Source: Anisus vortex
Lineage: Eukaryota; Mollusca; Gastropoda; Planorbidae
Reading direction: 5' to 3'
DNA length: 64,000 nucleotides
Assembly: GCA_949126835.1 (NCBI GenBank)
Contig: OX421500.1
Location: 18,358,181 to 18,422,180 of the forward strand
A program made the position numbers and the translations under genes. The notes below the pieces were generated by a model. The model was not told the origin of the DNA, did not search any database, and worked only from the letters and a program-made list of their open reading frames with translations. Positions within the stretch are counted from its first letter, which is position 1; each line of letters opens with the position of its first letter. Below are positions 37,244 to 47,622 of this stretch, piece after piece.

Positions 37244-39893
37244 GTGATGAGTGGTTGTATTTCGCCCATATGAGTTTCCCTTAGTATCGTGATTTCTTAT
37301 TATCTACATAATCTTAAGGACATCATTTGAATTAGACAATCTCGATAATATTGTTAGAATGGTATTTATATCATCATTCGAATAGCACGAAAAAGTTATA
37401 CCATTAAAATCCCTAGCATGCAAATCAACTTAATCAATCAAGACTCGATGGACTACATTGATTTGACAGATTTATTTATAAAAATCTAAAAACATTCAAG
37501 TCTAGATTATTTTTTTTTAATTGTGTTTTCCAAACTCAAACCTTGTGTTTTAGTTGTTGTTTTTTCGTTTGTTAAAAATTTATTTTAAATCACTTTCTTA
37601 AATGTTTTCAGCAAATAAATAGTCATAATAATATTACAATTATTATAGCTATTTGTTAATTGTAGTTTATATTTATTTTTTTCTGCAGCAATAGGTCTGT
37701 ATTTTTTTTCCTGGCATCGCCGAGCAATTTAGTTTACATTCTATAACGTAGAATGTGAGGAGAAAGACCGATTCTCATTGGTTAACTTAAACACACGTGC
37801 CTTTAATGTCTCATATTTTAATTTAACGATTTCTCTACCAAGTGATGCACTCCACAGCAGATTTGTTAAAGTCCTTGACTGGCACGCTGGTGATCTCGGT
37901 TCGTTTCCTGATGATAACTTAATGTAATAAAACTACTTATATTTTCATTTTTTCAACTGTATTAAAATAATTATAAGTATAGTGCTAATACATTACGATA
38001 AGTAAAGCACAAAAATGTATTTTTTTCTTCTGCGTTGTTGTTATGTTTAGTTTTGTTTTTTGTTGCTGTTTTGTTGCAACCAAATATTTTATTTGTGTGT
38101 CCCTGTACCGTGATTCGATCTGGCATATTCTTGTGAGACGCTGGTTTAGAGAAACGCCACGAAATTTGATGTGCGAATAGTACTTAGGGACATTGTTGTC
38201 GAAAATATGAACCAAAATTAGAATTGACACTTGTATCGTCATGGAAAGACTGTGTAGAAACTAAATTAAAGCTAAAAATTATTAATGAAAAAGAAAAAGG
38301 AAGGATAATTTGTAGCACAAAATTTCCTTTAAAAACATCTAGAAAATAACATCATAAGGTGGAAGTACTTCAAACCAAATCAATAGTCCACCGAATGTTT
38401 GAAGATCTGGATTAGAGAGTCTTAAGTGTAAGAAGCTTAGAAGACAATATACATCGTGATCAAGAGCCAAAATTTAATCTCTAAATACTATACCATACTA
38501 ACGGTATGGGCATCTAGGCACTAGGGCGGGGTTGAGGTGGGAACGCTGCGCACATTGCTTCCTCCTCACAGAGGCCTCCCGGCGGTGCAATGAGAGTCAA
38601 AATTTTGTACGCGCATCAGGTGCTGACCACCCTGCCTTAGCCTATAGGTGTGCTTTTGATGCAAGCGTATTAGTGGTTTCCACACTTTGCTTTTATGATA
38701 CCCATGGGTACATAATGTAGATAATAGTTAATATTTCCCTTAGAAAACTTGGAGTGGAAATTACTAGAAAAGAACAAGGAGACATTAAAGAAAGAATAGC
38801 GTTAGGAACTTGTGGGTTTTTTTTAGGCTCTAGAAGACTTCAAGACTTACATTCATACCAATAGATATTAGTTTTCAATGTATAGTAGATTTACAAAAAT
38901 CTAAGTGTGTAGGCTTGACTTGACCATGGTTGGCATAAAATTGTGAAATATTTGAATAGTACATATCAACTTCAATACGCGACGGAAACAATACGAATAG
39001 CAAATATAAAACGACAAGGCTAAGTGTTCATGTAGCAATTGAGAGCTGCATTCCTGTTGCTTACATTGTATAGAACTACATTTAAAGATAACATATCATA
39101 AATACATAATTTCGGTTATTTATTTTATAATGCATTTGAATTGCACTTCTAAGAACAACTAAGATTTGGGTAGAAGAAAATTAGTAAAATATTTAAAAAA
39201 TATGTTCAAATGTTAAAAAAATAAACACACACAAATATTTTATAATTTCAAGGGAATGCCAAAACTCACAAGAAAAGCCTACAACTAAAATACAGCAAAA
39301 CCAAACATCACAGATTTTCCAAACCAAAAGCTAAAAAAGGGGATTATTCTACTAAATATAATCCCATAGAAATCTAGACGCTTTTTTAACTACTTAGGTT
39401 AAAACCTCAATATGCTTAAATTTTAATACACGCGTTAATCATGTATCCTCTATGATGAAAAAATAATGAAAAGAAAAAAACGTGCAGCAAACAACTTATT
39501 ACCTAGCTGTATAAAAACATACTCTAGCTACAACATTGGGTGTGTTTTGGTCTCCATAGGGGAAATAAATCAATACGCGCTTATCAAGTGATAAAGGATA
39601 ATGTTTAGCAGTGTCCAATAAACGTATTCCATGCTTTACGTTCTCCCCTTATCCAAACTTAGCCAGAGAGAGATTAAACCAAAGTTTCCAAAACTAGGCT
39701 GTTTTCGACGTCACCCAGATGGCAATGATGAAATATTAAGAAGCGACGAATTTTTCAAATTCTTTATTAGCAACAACTTTAAATAGGCCTATAGATGTTC
39801 GTATATATTTATATCCCTGTTTAATTAGACTTTCAAAGATTTTGCCCATAGCCACCCACAAAAATAGAGAAAAATACAGAAGCGAAGTTAACA
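37244..39893. other. Intergenic, one dispersed repeat
   Basis: AT-rich, no supported gene. 38500-38620 is the third copy of the 4954-5115 repeat (TATGGGCATCTAGGCACTAGGG, GGGGTTGAGGTGGGAA). Confidence 0.45.
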
Positions 39894-40729
39894 TTAACCC
39901 TTTGTTACATAGCGTCCAATATATTGGACACTTTTTTGAATTTTTTATTCCCATACCTTTTGCTTTATGCAAAAGATATTTTGTTATGTTTCTTAATGTT
40001 TAAATGGACCATGTTTTTAAAAAACCAAGAGCCGGTACTCTTGACTACTTTTTTTTTCAATAACAATTACAATGGAAGACGTTCGAAGCCTTTAGGGGGA
40101 TAAGGGACATTTTATTTTTTTGTACTCAACACAATACATCTAATAATAAAAAAATCCATTGGAAGTGTGTATTTATGTTACAGCTACATAACTAAACAGA
40201 TTCTAGCGTATATATTTTGATATTTATAAATCAGAGTGATTTTTAGTGCCATGTCCAATAAATTGGACACCATGCATACAAGGAGGAAGTACTTTTTATT
40301 GAAATGTCAAAAATATTGGACGCCATGCATAAGAGGACCGTTACTGCGTATAGGTAAAATAGAAAAAAAAATTTGTAGTATGTATCTTGGTATGAAATAG
40401 AATGACAGAGGAGAAGAATTTGTAGTGTATTAAAGGGTAAGTCCTGCCTAAAAATCAAATACCTAAAGTATATTTATATTTTCTGAAAGCTTATTAAAAA
40501 ATAAGAATTATCAAATTTTTTATTTATTTTTATTCTTTTGAAAAATGTGTTTAATTAATTAATAAATCGTGTAATTATTCATTGACCTAAAAAACAACGA
40601 TGCAGTGACTTCCCTTCCTTGTGACGTCACGAATAGATAAACATTTTCAATGCAGTCTTCCACTCTCGGGTTTACCTGGCTAGAGATCGGATCGCTTTGC
40701 TGTGTACTGTGACTGTGTACTAAATAAAA

Positions 40730-42700
40730 ATGAAATATTGTTGTGCTGTTAATTGCTACAACAATACGAACACTAAATGTGTAAGTTTTTATGCATTTCC
40801 CGATGAAATGAGTGATAGTTCAAGAAGATCTAAATGGGAAAATTTCATTCGTCAAAAAGACTGATTCGGAAGCACCCTCAAACAAGACAACAGGCGATCG
40901 GAGAAAAAAAAAAGTCATAACTCATATAGATCTAGATCTATATAGAGATCTGAAAAAGGAATTAGCAAAGGTAAATTTTTAAAAAATTCACAAGACTCTA
41001 TTATTCTACTCTTAGGTTAAGTATAATAGGCCCCTAACTAAATTAAATTAAAAAAACGTTATTAATTAATTAACTTATGACTTATTCAGTTATTGACTTA
41101 TCCAGTTAAGGCCTAGGCTATAGTCACTATTATATAGACTATACTATATAGTCTATAGTAGGCATATATTATAGTTATAGCCTATACCCTATCTTACGCC
41201 ATAGCCCATAGGGGCCATAGGCATTGACCTTACTAATATATACTATACTATAAGTATAAGTACTTTATATTGGCTTTAGGCATATATTATATAATTATAG
41301 CCTATTATATAGCCACACAGTAGCCTATATATAGACTACAGACAATAAATGTATAGGGCCTATTAGTTTAGAAAATCTATAATCTATAGGCCTAAAGTAA
41401 AGCTTAGGGCTACTTGTAATAACCTGTATCAAAGCTAAAGGTCCATGTAGGTATAGTAGGCTCATATAATACAAAGGCCTATTTAATATATAAGCTAAAA
41501 GCATAATGGTAAATACTAAAATTCTGAGTAGAGCCTATGCTTTCTTTAAAGGTCTACTATATTACCATTACATGCCATATATTGTTAGCTATATTTTTGC
41601 TATAATTTGCTTAAGATAGTATTGTAATTGTTGTAAATAACAATATATTAAAAAAAATTATGTGGTTTTAAAAATGTAAGATAGATTTTAAAATAAACTA
41701 TGTGGTAGTAAAATTTGTAATCATTTTATAATCCGAAAATAGAATCCACGAATAGAGAATCTCTTTCAATGGACCCAACGCCACCACTGAGTGAAGCTTT
41801 GACTTGTGAGAACCTACAATTGACGAAGTCAGTATTTACGTTTGTAGATCTTCAGACAAATATCAATGATGTAGATCACAGTTCCAAAGCGGACAAGATG
41901 ATACAGACAAAACTCATATTCAGAAGCAAGCGTAAGCATTTAAAAATAATTATATATAATATATTTAATATTTTGGCTAAACATATAGCTATATAAGGAC
42001 TATAAAAAATATATATACTTTTTTTTAAAACTTCACTTTTATTCATGCCATTTACTTTGTAGGCCTACATATATTACATGCCATTTACTTTGTAGACCTA
42101 CATAACGGTATATTACAACCTATCTAACAATGCATTTTAAGGTGTACAAACTGGGGATTAAAACATACAAGTCTGTAGAAGTTCAGTCCTGGGAGCCATG
42201 TCCGAGGCAAGTCTTCAGTGACCTACACCAATAACTAAGTTCCAGATAAAGACAAACATGAAGAAGATGAAGATTTTGAGCCAGATAGCTGTGACAGTTA
42301 ATCTGATAATAGCGAAAGGTATCTTATAAGATACAATTTAAAATAGTTTGTCTTTTATCTTCAATATTTGTCATATTTAATTAATATTGCAAACATTTTT
42401 CTTTAATTTTAATCCTTTTTAAGAACAAATATTTTATACACAGGTATTAGAAGTCTTGAAACATTTTGTTCAACATTGATGGTAATAATTCCTTTAAAAA
42501 CTTTTTTTTTCAGTGAAAACACAGACATACCGGTACTGGTAATAAGAAATGATTAACCTCATCGAGAGAGGAAATATATAGTTTTTATAAACAAGATATT
42601 GGAATTGTTCCAAAACTGTAGATAATGTGGAGCATCCAACCAAGCCACATTTCAAAGAAGCAGGAACAATGCTAACTACTCTACATACCTTTTCTTAGGG
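40730..42700 (+). pseudogene. THAP-domain Kolobok-type transposase, decayed
   Basis: ATG at 40730 opens the first half of a THAP zinc finger: CCAVNC, then CVSFYAFPDE and KWENFIRQKD, matching the N-terminal C2 pair and the FP/W landmarks of THAP. A TGA at 40862 cuts it before the C-H pair. Downstream coding islands with splice-like borders follow: 41745-41930 (SLSMDPTPPLSEALTCENLQ), 42143-42319 (VQTGD, acidic EEDEDFEPDSCDS, with stops) and 42514-42700 (ERKYIVFINKILELFQNC, stop, CGASNQATFQ), the last resembling a Cys-motif region I associate with these transposases. The catalytic core is not visible; the SINE insertion at 42703 interrupts it. THAP call is firm, the rest moderate. Confidence 0.65.
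41050..41520. repeat. Cryptically simple TATAG/GGCCTA-rich tract
   Basis: About 470 bp with very many TATAG, AGGCCTA and CTATA words in both orientations but no fixed period. A similar but weaker tract is at 44530-44890, on the other side of the same transposon. Confidence 0.6.
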
Positions 42701-42702
42701 TA

Positions 42703-42815
42703 AAGTAAAGTAAATTTTGCTGTCCACACAATCACCCACTATGCAGTGGCTACAGAAAATGGTGGACTCTGCTTCACCTGCTTCATTGACCAATTTGGTC
42801 AGTTGGGATACTTAC
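42703..42815 (+). mobile_element. SINE family 2, 5'-truncated copy
   Basis: Contains CCACACAATCACCCA, then GTGGCTACAGAAAATGGTGGAC, CTGCTTCACC and CAATTTGGTC, collinear with the reverse complement of 6301-6380. Lies inside the Kolobok-like element, so it inserted later. Confidence 0.65.
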
Positions 42816-43476
42816 TTTTCTTTGTTCATCTTAGCAGAGTTCACAAACAATTTAGTTGAGACCATGTTAAAGTTGTTTTTTTGGTTTTTTAAATCATCAA
42901 TCCCATGACCCTTTGAAATTCAGCAAAGCTATTCATTTGATATATATACATCCCTCAATTGTCGTTTTCAGTTTTCACCTGCTCATTTTAATAACTTTTC
43001 GGTTAAATGTAGTAAAGTAGAAATTTTATAAATCATCACCACATTTTTTGGGGGGAGCTACCATCGCCTACTAAGTGCGTCTCCAGGTGGCGAATAGGGG
43101 AATGGTCTTTAGATATAGAGGTCAGCTTTTGAATAATGAATAAGTGGCCGTTGACCAACTGGTTTGCTGTCATGGAGGTAGGTGGGGTATCCTGTGGTAA
43201 GGATACTCTTTAAAAAGGTGCCTTATGCTCAAAAATCCAAGGAAATGACTGCAAAAAAGTGAACAAAGGATGATGGACTGTTTTCCAAATGCACTGCCTA
43301 TTAATTATAAATCATGTTATTTGTTTATATTGTGTTCAACAATGTATCTAATACATGGGCATATTTTACAAAAAATTAGCATGGCTAACTATATTAAAAG
43401 CAATAAAGACATTTCATTCAAATTAAATGCTTTTATTTATAACTGTTCAAAGAAAGATACTGATTTAAATTTAATA

Positions 43477-45166
43477 CTAAGCGTTTACAGCTTCTTTATC
43501 ACAATCATCGGCCCATTTGAAACCAGTTAGTCTGCCTTCTGGATAGGCCAACCTTCTTTTTTTTACAGCACTAGCAGGCAGCGGTGTGTGAATTTCATGA
43601 CCAAGTTATACCAGAACACCACTGAACTAAGCCCCTGTAAACTGTGTGTCGCATTCTCCTGAAAAAAAAAGAATAATTACTGTTTAGTTTTTAGTCAATA
43701 CTTTTCACAATTCAGCTAACATTTCACAATTTGATGTAGATCTATTTGTTATAAATCACATTTACAACTATATTTTTAAAAACCCTTTTTTGGTATATGT
43801 AATATTCTTATAGAGAAATTGATTCAATTAAATGTTAAATAGTGCACAAAAAAATTATTTTCTTCAGGCTTAAGCTTTTATTAAATTGTAAATTGGGCTA
43901 ATCTTTCATTATTGATTTTAAAAACTGTTGCCAGTGTAATCTTTTAATAATCAAAATGAAATCAAATTTTAACAATGAATATTCAAGCCTTGAGTTGTTT
44001 TGAATACTTAATTTTAAGATTTTATGGCTTAAGTGGGCGGTTACATAATATTAAAGCAAAACTTACTGGTTTGAAGGCAGACTGTCATATTGTTGCTTAT
44101 AGGCTATGTATAATTAAATAGTATAATAAGAAATTTCCAGGCAATATGGGTCCAGACAAACTGAGGAGAATCCAGGATGCCTTGTAATACACTCCACACC
44201 TTTAACTTGTAACTTTGCATTTATTTTGGGTATTTCTTTACAACAAATGGATTCTGTGGTTGATGGCATTGAAACACATTTGTTGCACTTACACCTAGTA
44301 AGGGAAATAGAATATATACCGGTATAGGCCTAAGTATAATATTTAGATTTTATGATTATAAATATTAGGAAATTAAATTGCAGCTCTGGTTTAGTAGACT
44401 AAGTAAATATTAAACAATGTGAATGTCTAATCATAAGCATTAACATGTTTTATTTCTAAAGAACATTATTGAATTATTTGTATGACATTGCTTAGTTTAA
44501 GCTTAAAATCATGCTGACAACCCAAATAGGCCTGTATTCCTATGCCAATAGTCTATCTTAAGGCCTACTCTTTACCGATGACCGATATGTAGCATATAAT
44601 ATAGCTTTTAAATTCCGGTAGTAAAAGTGAATATAAAATTCGTGTTATGTAGACTAGCACTAGTCACTAGTGTGAAGATTCAGATTAGGCCTAGATATCT
44701 ACATATCTTTAACGTAAATTAGAAACTAAAACATTGGTAATGTCAAACACTAAAGCTATGCTAAGGCTAAGCCTACTAAAGTATAGCCCAGTAGGCCTAT
44801 GACTCACTATGAGTATAGGCCTACTGGAGTCTATAAGAGTAAAGTATAATATAACTGTAGGAGGCTATTAATTATAATATTAATCAAGTAGGCCAACTTA
44901 CCGCTACAATACCACCATTTGATATTTCCTATGCGTGATTCTTCTTTCTCGATTGATTAATATATGCTGAATTCAGCTTCAAAATTTTCTTTCGTCCTCA
45001 TTGTCTGATACGATATATTTTTTTCTGGCTCAAACATGTATGATTCTACATTTGCGTGAAGCCATGTCCCATTGTCGATTGTAAACAAAAATGTTTCACC
45101 ATTGGTGACGTCACTACCTGCTTCGTGAGTTTCCGGCCCGTGGTCGACAGTTTCCGTAATTGGCAA
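43477..45166 (-). pseudogene. P2X7-tail-like zinc-domain gene inside the transposon
   Basis: Three exons on the minus strand. Exon 1 (44902 to ~45166) includes ESYMFEPEKN and, after an in-frame TAA, ESRIGNIKWWYC. Exon 2 (44067-44294) encodes CKCNKCVSMPSTTESICCKE, then CITRHPGFSSVCLDPYCLE, a TAA, and YIAYKQQYDS. Exon 3 (43477-43658) encodes VVFWYNLVMKFTHRCL and, after a one-base frame change, AVKKRRLAYPEGRLTGFKWA, then TAG. The order WC..C..C..MP...CC, C.T.HP.F...CL and YP.G.YTGF is that of the cysteine-rich intracellular tail of P2X7, found in invertebrates as free-standing proteins. Two stops, a frame change and a phase mismatch at intron 1 make this copy dead. There is no channel part. Confidence 0.7.
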
Positions 45167-45749
45167 TGTAATTTAATTAAATTAACACATTTATCGTCCA
45201 CTCTCAAAAGAAAGACTTGTATATTTGAAAATGATATTTCAAATGCTTTGATATGGGATAAAGTTGCTATTCAGGCAGGACTGACCCTTTAAATTGTACA
45301 AAGCTCAAAAGAAACCTTATATATAAAAATGTAATGTAAATGTAACCCAAAAACCATGGAATGAACTAAAAAAAATTTTTTTCCATATTTTACTATATTA
45401 ATGTAGCTAATTTCTCTTACTTTTTATTATAATATTTATCCTTTTCAAACTGATATATGCTTTATTTACATGTGTTTAATTGCTAATTATAAAAAGTTTC
45501 AAAATATGTAGTCAAATTATGATTATACTTTACAGAGTACTAAAAATAAAACTATTTTTCTAATTCGTCTTATGAGGACAAAATGGATCCTGGCGTTCAT
45601 TGCGTCCAATATATTGGACATTCTGACCCCCCCCCCCAGGCACGATAGGTCAATTTTTTTTTTTCAGAGTTATTCTTATGTTGACAGAAGGTTGTGTACC
45701 AAAAATCAACTCTGTATCTCGACTCCTTAATACCTCATGCAACAAAGGG

Positions 45750-46449
45750 TATAGTCTAGATTAATGTAAAAAATATTATTGGTGAATAAATGTTGAATAA
45801 TACTACAATAAATGTCTAGCAAAGTCACAGTAGTTACACGTTACAATCATATCACGCAATTGGTTTTATGTTTATGAAAAATTCACCCCGAGAAAAACTA
45901 ATTTGATTAAAAAAAACGACTTTCATAATAAAATATAGACCTAAACTTAATATTTCATTTTTTTTTTCATAAATCTAGGTATAATAATGTTAAAAATGAA
46001 TCTAAGAGCATGGTTTTTCTTTAGTACATTTTACACAACTCGTTCTAAATAGTATACCGCATATTATATAATAATGCTGTACCAAAATGAAGAAATTAGA
46101 AATACATCAATTCTCGTAATTAATAAGTTTTATAATAATAATATATTTGAAGAAATAATGATCGTGACTGGCGTCTATTATACTTTGGCAAATTTTTGTT
46201 TTCTTTAAAGTAATTATTTATATATTATAGCGTTGATAAAAGTTATGAATCATTTAAATGGTTCCAGGATATACCTGGTCGACTTCTTTACTAAATTCTA
46301 TGTAGGTATTACGTTGTGGTTGTTTAATGCAAGCTTTGAGTTTGAAAACCTAATTTTTTTTTCTAATCATGACGCTCCATTCTTTTCTGTTAATAGCTTT
46401 TTGAAGAAAGTTATTATTACTTATGTTGTTGTTTGTGGCCCATTAGTTT
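45750..46449. other. AT-rich spacer
   Basis: No gene or repeat could be supported here. Confidence 0.4.
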
Positions 46450-46870
46450 AGGCTTTCTACATATGATAGCCTTTGTTTTCCACTGTCTCTCTTACCAGAT
46501 ATTTTCCCCACCTAAAGCCAGTCTTTCTATCATTTTTCTTATAGATGTGTCCTAGGAATTTCATCTGTCTGTTCCTAATGGTTTAAATGAGTTATCTTGA
46601 GGTACATGCTTTTTTAAACACTTCTTCATTAGAGTTCTTTTCAATAGTCCAACCTTCACACCCATATAGAAGAGCACACCAAACATTTCCCTTCAGTATG
46701 CGCATTTTGGTACATATTCTGATATTCCTGTTTTTTATGATACTGCTTCAGCTCATTTTCTTTGTTGCATTTCCTTCATGTGTTATTGTATAGCCTAGAA
46801 ACGAACTGATTTGCTTGATGTTTTCGCCTTCACTGGATATAGAGCATCCTAGAGGTTGTGTTTTCTTAGA
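46450..46870 (-). pseudogene. RTE-like LINE C-terminal fragment
   Basis: On the minus strand it reads VWCALLYGCEGWTIEKN followed by stops and RQMKFLGHIYKKNDRKT, which match the LYG(C/S)E.WT and FLGH.. motifs C-terminal to the RT in RTE-type LINEs common in molluscs. Multiple stops. Confidence 0.65.
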
Positions 46871-47439
46871 GATTACCAACTAGGCAGCACGTAATGTTTA
46901 ATTAAATGTTGTAATGTCAAATTAATGTATGGACGCTGTGGACCGTGGATTATGGATATTTTATGTTAATGTATTCGATAGGGAATTTAATATCATAACT
47001 TGAAACCGGAATATAAATATTGATATAAATGCCGTTCGAACTATGCCAACAAGATAATATTGTAAAGTAATTCTGCGTAGATGATAAGAAATCGTAATAC
47101 ATTCTAAAATTTATATGGACAAAATACCAACATTCATTACGGCGATAGACCAACAAATCTATATAATCTTAATACATGTAATTTTAAAGGGATACAAACT
47201 TGCATTCATTAAAGCTATGCAAAAATGGACATTTTATAGGTCGCCTAGGAAAAAAAATATATTTTTTTTTCACCAATTTTGTGCATGACACCGATTCTAT
47301 AATTATACATTTCAGAAAATCCCTAAATTAATAAAGGTAGTGTTACACCTAGGTTTACAGTTAAAATCTAGAAGTAAAGACTGTCTCTATATGTATGTGT
47401 TTGATTGAGAGTTGGGAGTGGAGTGAGGGAGGTGTCACA

Positions 47440-47622
47440 ATATACCTTAGCTATACGTGGCTATATGAATTGGCGTAGATTATTGGCCAATGTTTACTCA
47501 CCACTTGTAAGATAGATGTTATATTGATATCTACCCAACACGATACATAAGCTCATTTTAGCATTTTTACATGTGCGACAGCTTTAACAACATAGAACTA
47601 TTTCAATTTTGTAAAGAAAATC
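47440..47622 (+). promoter_or_regulatory. 5' flank of FReD gene B, shared with gene A
   Basis: Carries TTGGCCAAT (a double CCAAT palindrome) followed by TTTACTCACCACTTGT, ATGTTATAT, CAACACGATACATAA, CATTTTTAC and GTGCGACAGCTTTAACAAC, collinear with the minus-strand flank 36562-36760 of paralogue A. The last block ends ~30 bp before the ATG at 47623. Confidence 0.65.

Larger units (their letters stand above)
40434..45288. mobile_element. Kolobok-like DNA transposon, TTAA target, 4.86 kb
   Basis: Ends are inverted: left AGGGTAAGTCCTGCCTAAA, right (reverse complement) AGGGTCAGTCCTGCCTGAA, each flanked outward by TTAA (40430-40433 and 45289-45292). TTAA duplications, an AGGG start and a THAP-domain transposase are the hallmarks of the Kolobok superfamily. 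It carries a plus-strand THAP/transposase gene and a minus-strand P2X7-tail-like gene converging on the centre, both now pseudogenes. A CRE palindrome TGACGTCA lies ~180 bp inside each end. A family-2 SINE is inserted at ~42.7 kb and 43040-43240 may be another insertion. Confidence 0.75.
39898..45749. mobile_element. piggyBac-like element, interrupted
   Basis: Left end: TTAA (39894-39897) followed by CCCTTTGTTACAT. Right end, reverse-complemented, CCCTTTGTTGCAT ending at 45749. CCC termini at TTAA are typical of piggyBac. Four palindromic motifs based on GTCCAATATATTGGAC occur at 39914, 40253, 40312 (half) and 45604, at both ends. The right flank reads TATA rather than TTAA, so the target duplication is not exact. 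Removing the nested 4.86-kb element leaves ~1 kb without a transposase, so it was non-autonomous or internally deleted. Confidence 0.65.
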
